Of a stretch of DNA of 64,000 bases, positions 63,654-64,000 are shown piece after piece. Every line of letters starts with the position of its first letter. Position 1 is the first letter of the stretch. This stretch comes from Paraglaciecola algarum. GTDB taxonomy: Bacteria; Pseudomonadota; Gammaproteobacteria; Enterobacterales; Alteromonadaceae. The notes under the pieces are model-generated. The model ran no database searches, was not told where the DNA came from, and worked only from the letters and a program-made list of their open reading frames with translations. The stretch is from positions 248,001-312,000 of the forward strand of contig NZ_JAKGAS010000001.1 of NCBI RefSeq assembly GCF_021532655.1, in the 5' to 3' direction. Both the position numbers and the translations under genes were made by a program.

Positions 63654-63670
63654 TCTGTAAACGTTTTCAA
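63643..63670 (-). promoter_or_regulatory. Receptor promoter with overlapping LacI-family operator
   Basis: On the minus strand a -35 TTGAAA (63670-63665) and a -10 TATTAA (63648-63643) are 16 bp apart. The operator TGTAAACGTTTTCAA (plus strand, 63656-63670) covers the whole -35 and most of the spacer. It is identical to the site at 59419. Confidence 0.65.
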
Positions 63671-64000
63671 ACGGTAAATTGTTGGTTAATTATTGTCAAT
63701 TACTTTGTTAATCTTTTTGTACATTTTTTTAACATGGTTTATTGTTTTCCTTTATTTTTAAAGGCTGTGGCTTAGCTACTATTTAAAAATAATTCACCCG
63801 TAAATTAACTAAAAGAATTCATTACGTTTTTTTCTTTTATTATTATGTGTAATAAGCTTTTGATATTAACCAAATTTATTTTGTGGTTTAATTTTTACTC
63901 TGTCTATTGTTATATAGTTAATTAATTAGAGCATAATTACCAATCATTTCGTTTACATATTTTTAACAAGGTATTATTTTTTTTAGTTTTAATCGCTGCA

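Larger units (their letters stand above)
63578..64000. other. Regulatory region upstream of the TonB-dependent receptor
   Basis: About 420 bp to the window edge with no gene I can support. It contains the operator and promoter at 63643-63670 and an 18-bp palindrome at 63636-63653. From about 63700 onwards the sequence is strongly AT-rich with no further structure I could identify. Confidence 0.6.

Overview
The window reads as chromosomal DNA of a marine gammaproteobacterium of the order Alteromonadales, most likely an Alteromonadaceae member close to Glaciecola/Paraglaciecola. This is inferred from the moderately AT-rich composition, the conserved housekeeping blocks (rnhA/dnaQ, topA, truA-accD-folC-dedD-cvpA-purF, glrK-qseG-glrR) and a TonB-receptor/LacI/GPH-symporter sugar locus. 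I found no prophage, insertion sequence, CRISPR array or plasmid function.

Layout, left to right. Bases 1-5400 carry a truncated EAL-HDOD signalling gene, putP, an ElaA-like acetyltransferase, rnhA divergent from dnaQ, and a membrane-anchored surface protein. Bases 5478-5810 hold a strong stringent-type promoter and two identical tRNA-Asp genes. Bases 5900-10500 contain a CNNM/CBS membrane protein, lolD-lolE, a nine-unit heptamer tandem repeat and a dicarboxylate/glutamate symporter. Bases 10600-18750 carry an Ig-repeat lipoprotein, astB, topA, a DUF2058 protein and an AHSA1-type protein. Bases 18800-24900 carry a CPA1 antiporter with an RCK-like tail, an ABM protein, fdxA, an FAD oxidoreductase, rlmF and a maltose-type acetyltransferase.

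Bases 25030-31190 form an aromatic amino acid region: aroF-tyrA behind a strong/weak TyrR box pair, a chemoreceptor, and pheA on the opposite strand behind an attenuator-like set of competing hairpins. Bases 31235-34491 form a signalling island: a SUI1-family factor with a double-receiver protein on one strand, and a STAS antagonist with a REC-PP2C-ATPase protein (partner-switching module) on the other. Bases 34530-38360 are a Fur-boxed ferric-iron ABC operon. Bases 38540-42308 are a glrK-qseG-glrR operon preceded by a small secreted EF-hand gene overlapping glrK. Bases 42368-48373 are the truA-to-purF block.

The right end (49200-64000) is a carbohydrate locus. An isolated GH28 enzyme lies near a GntR-like palindrome. 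After miaE come two tandem LacI-family paralogues with the same recognition helix. On the minus strand follow an operon of GPH symporter, cellobiose phosphorylase (GH94) and secreted GH5 glucanase, a DUF6445 gene, and a large TonB-dependent receptor. The symporter operon and the receptor share an identical 15-base LacI-type operator, placed over the -35 of each presumed promoter. This suggests one regulon running from outer-membrane uptake through periplasmic or secreted cleavage and inner-membrane import to phosphorolysis of cellobiose. Many genes appear to start at TTG, so starts given here were chosen from Shine-Dalgarno spacing and family N-termini.
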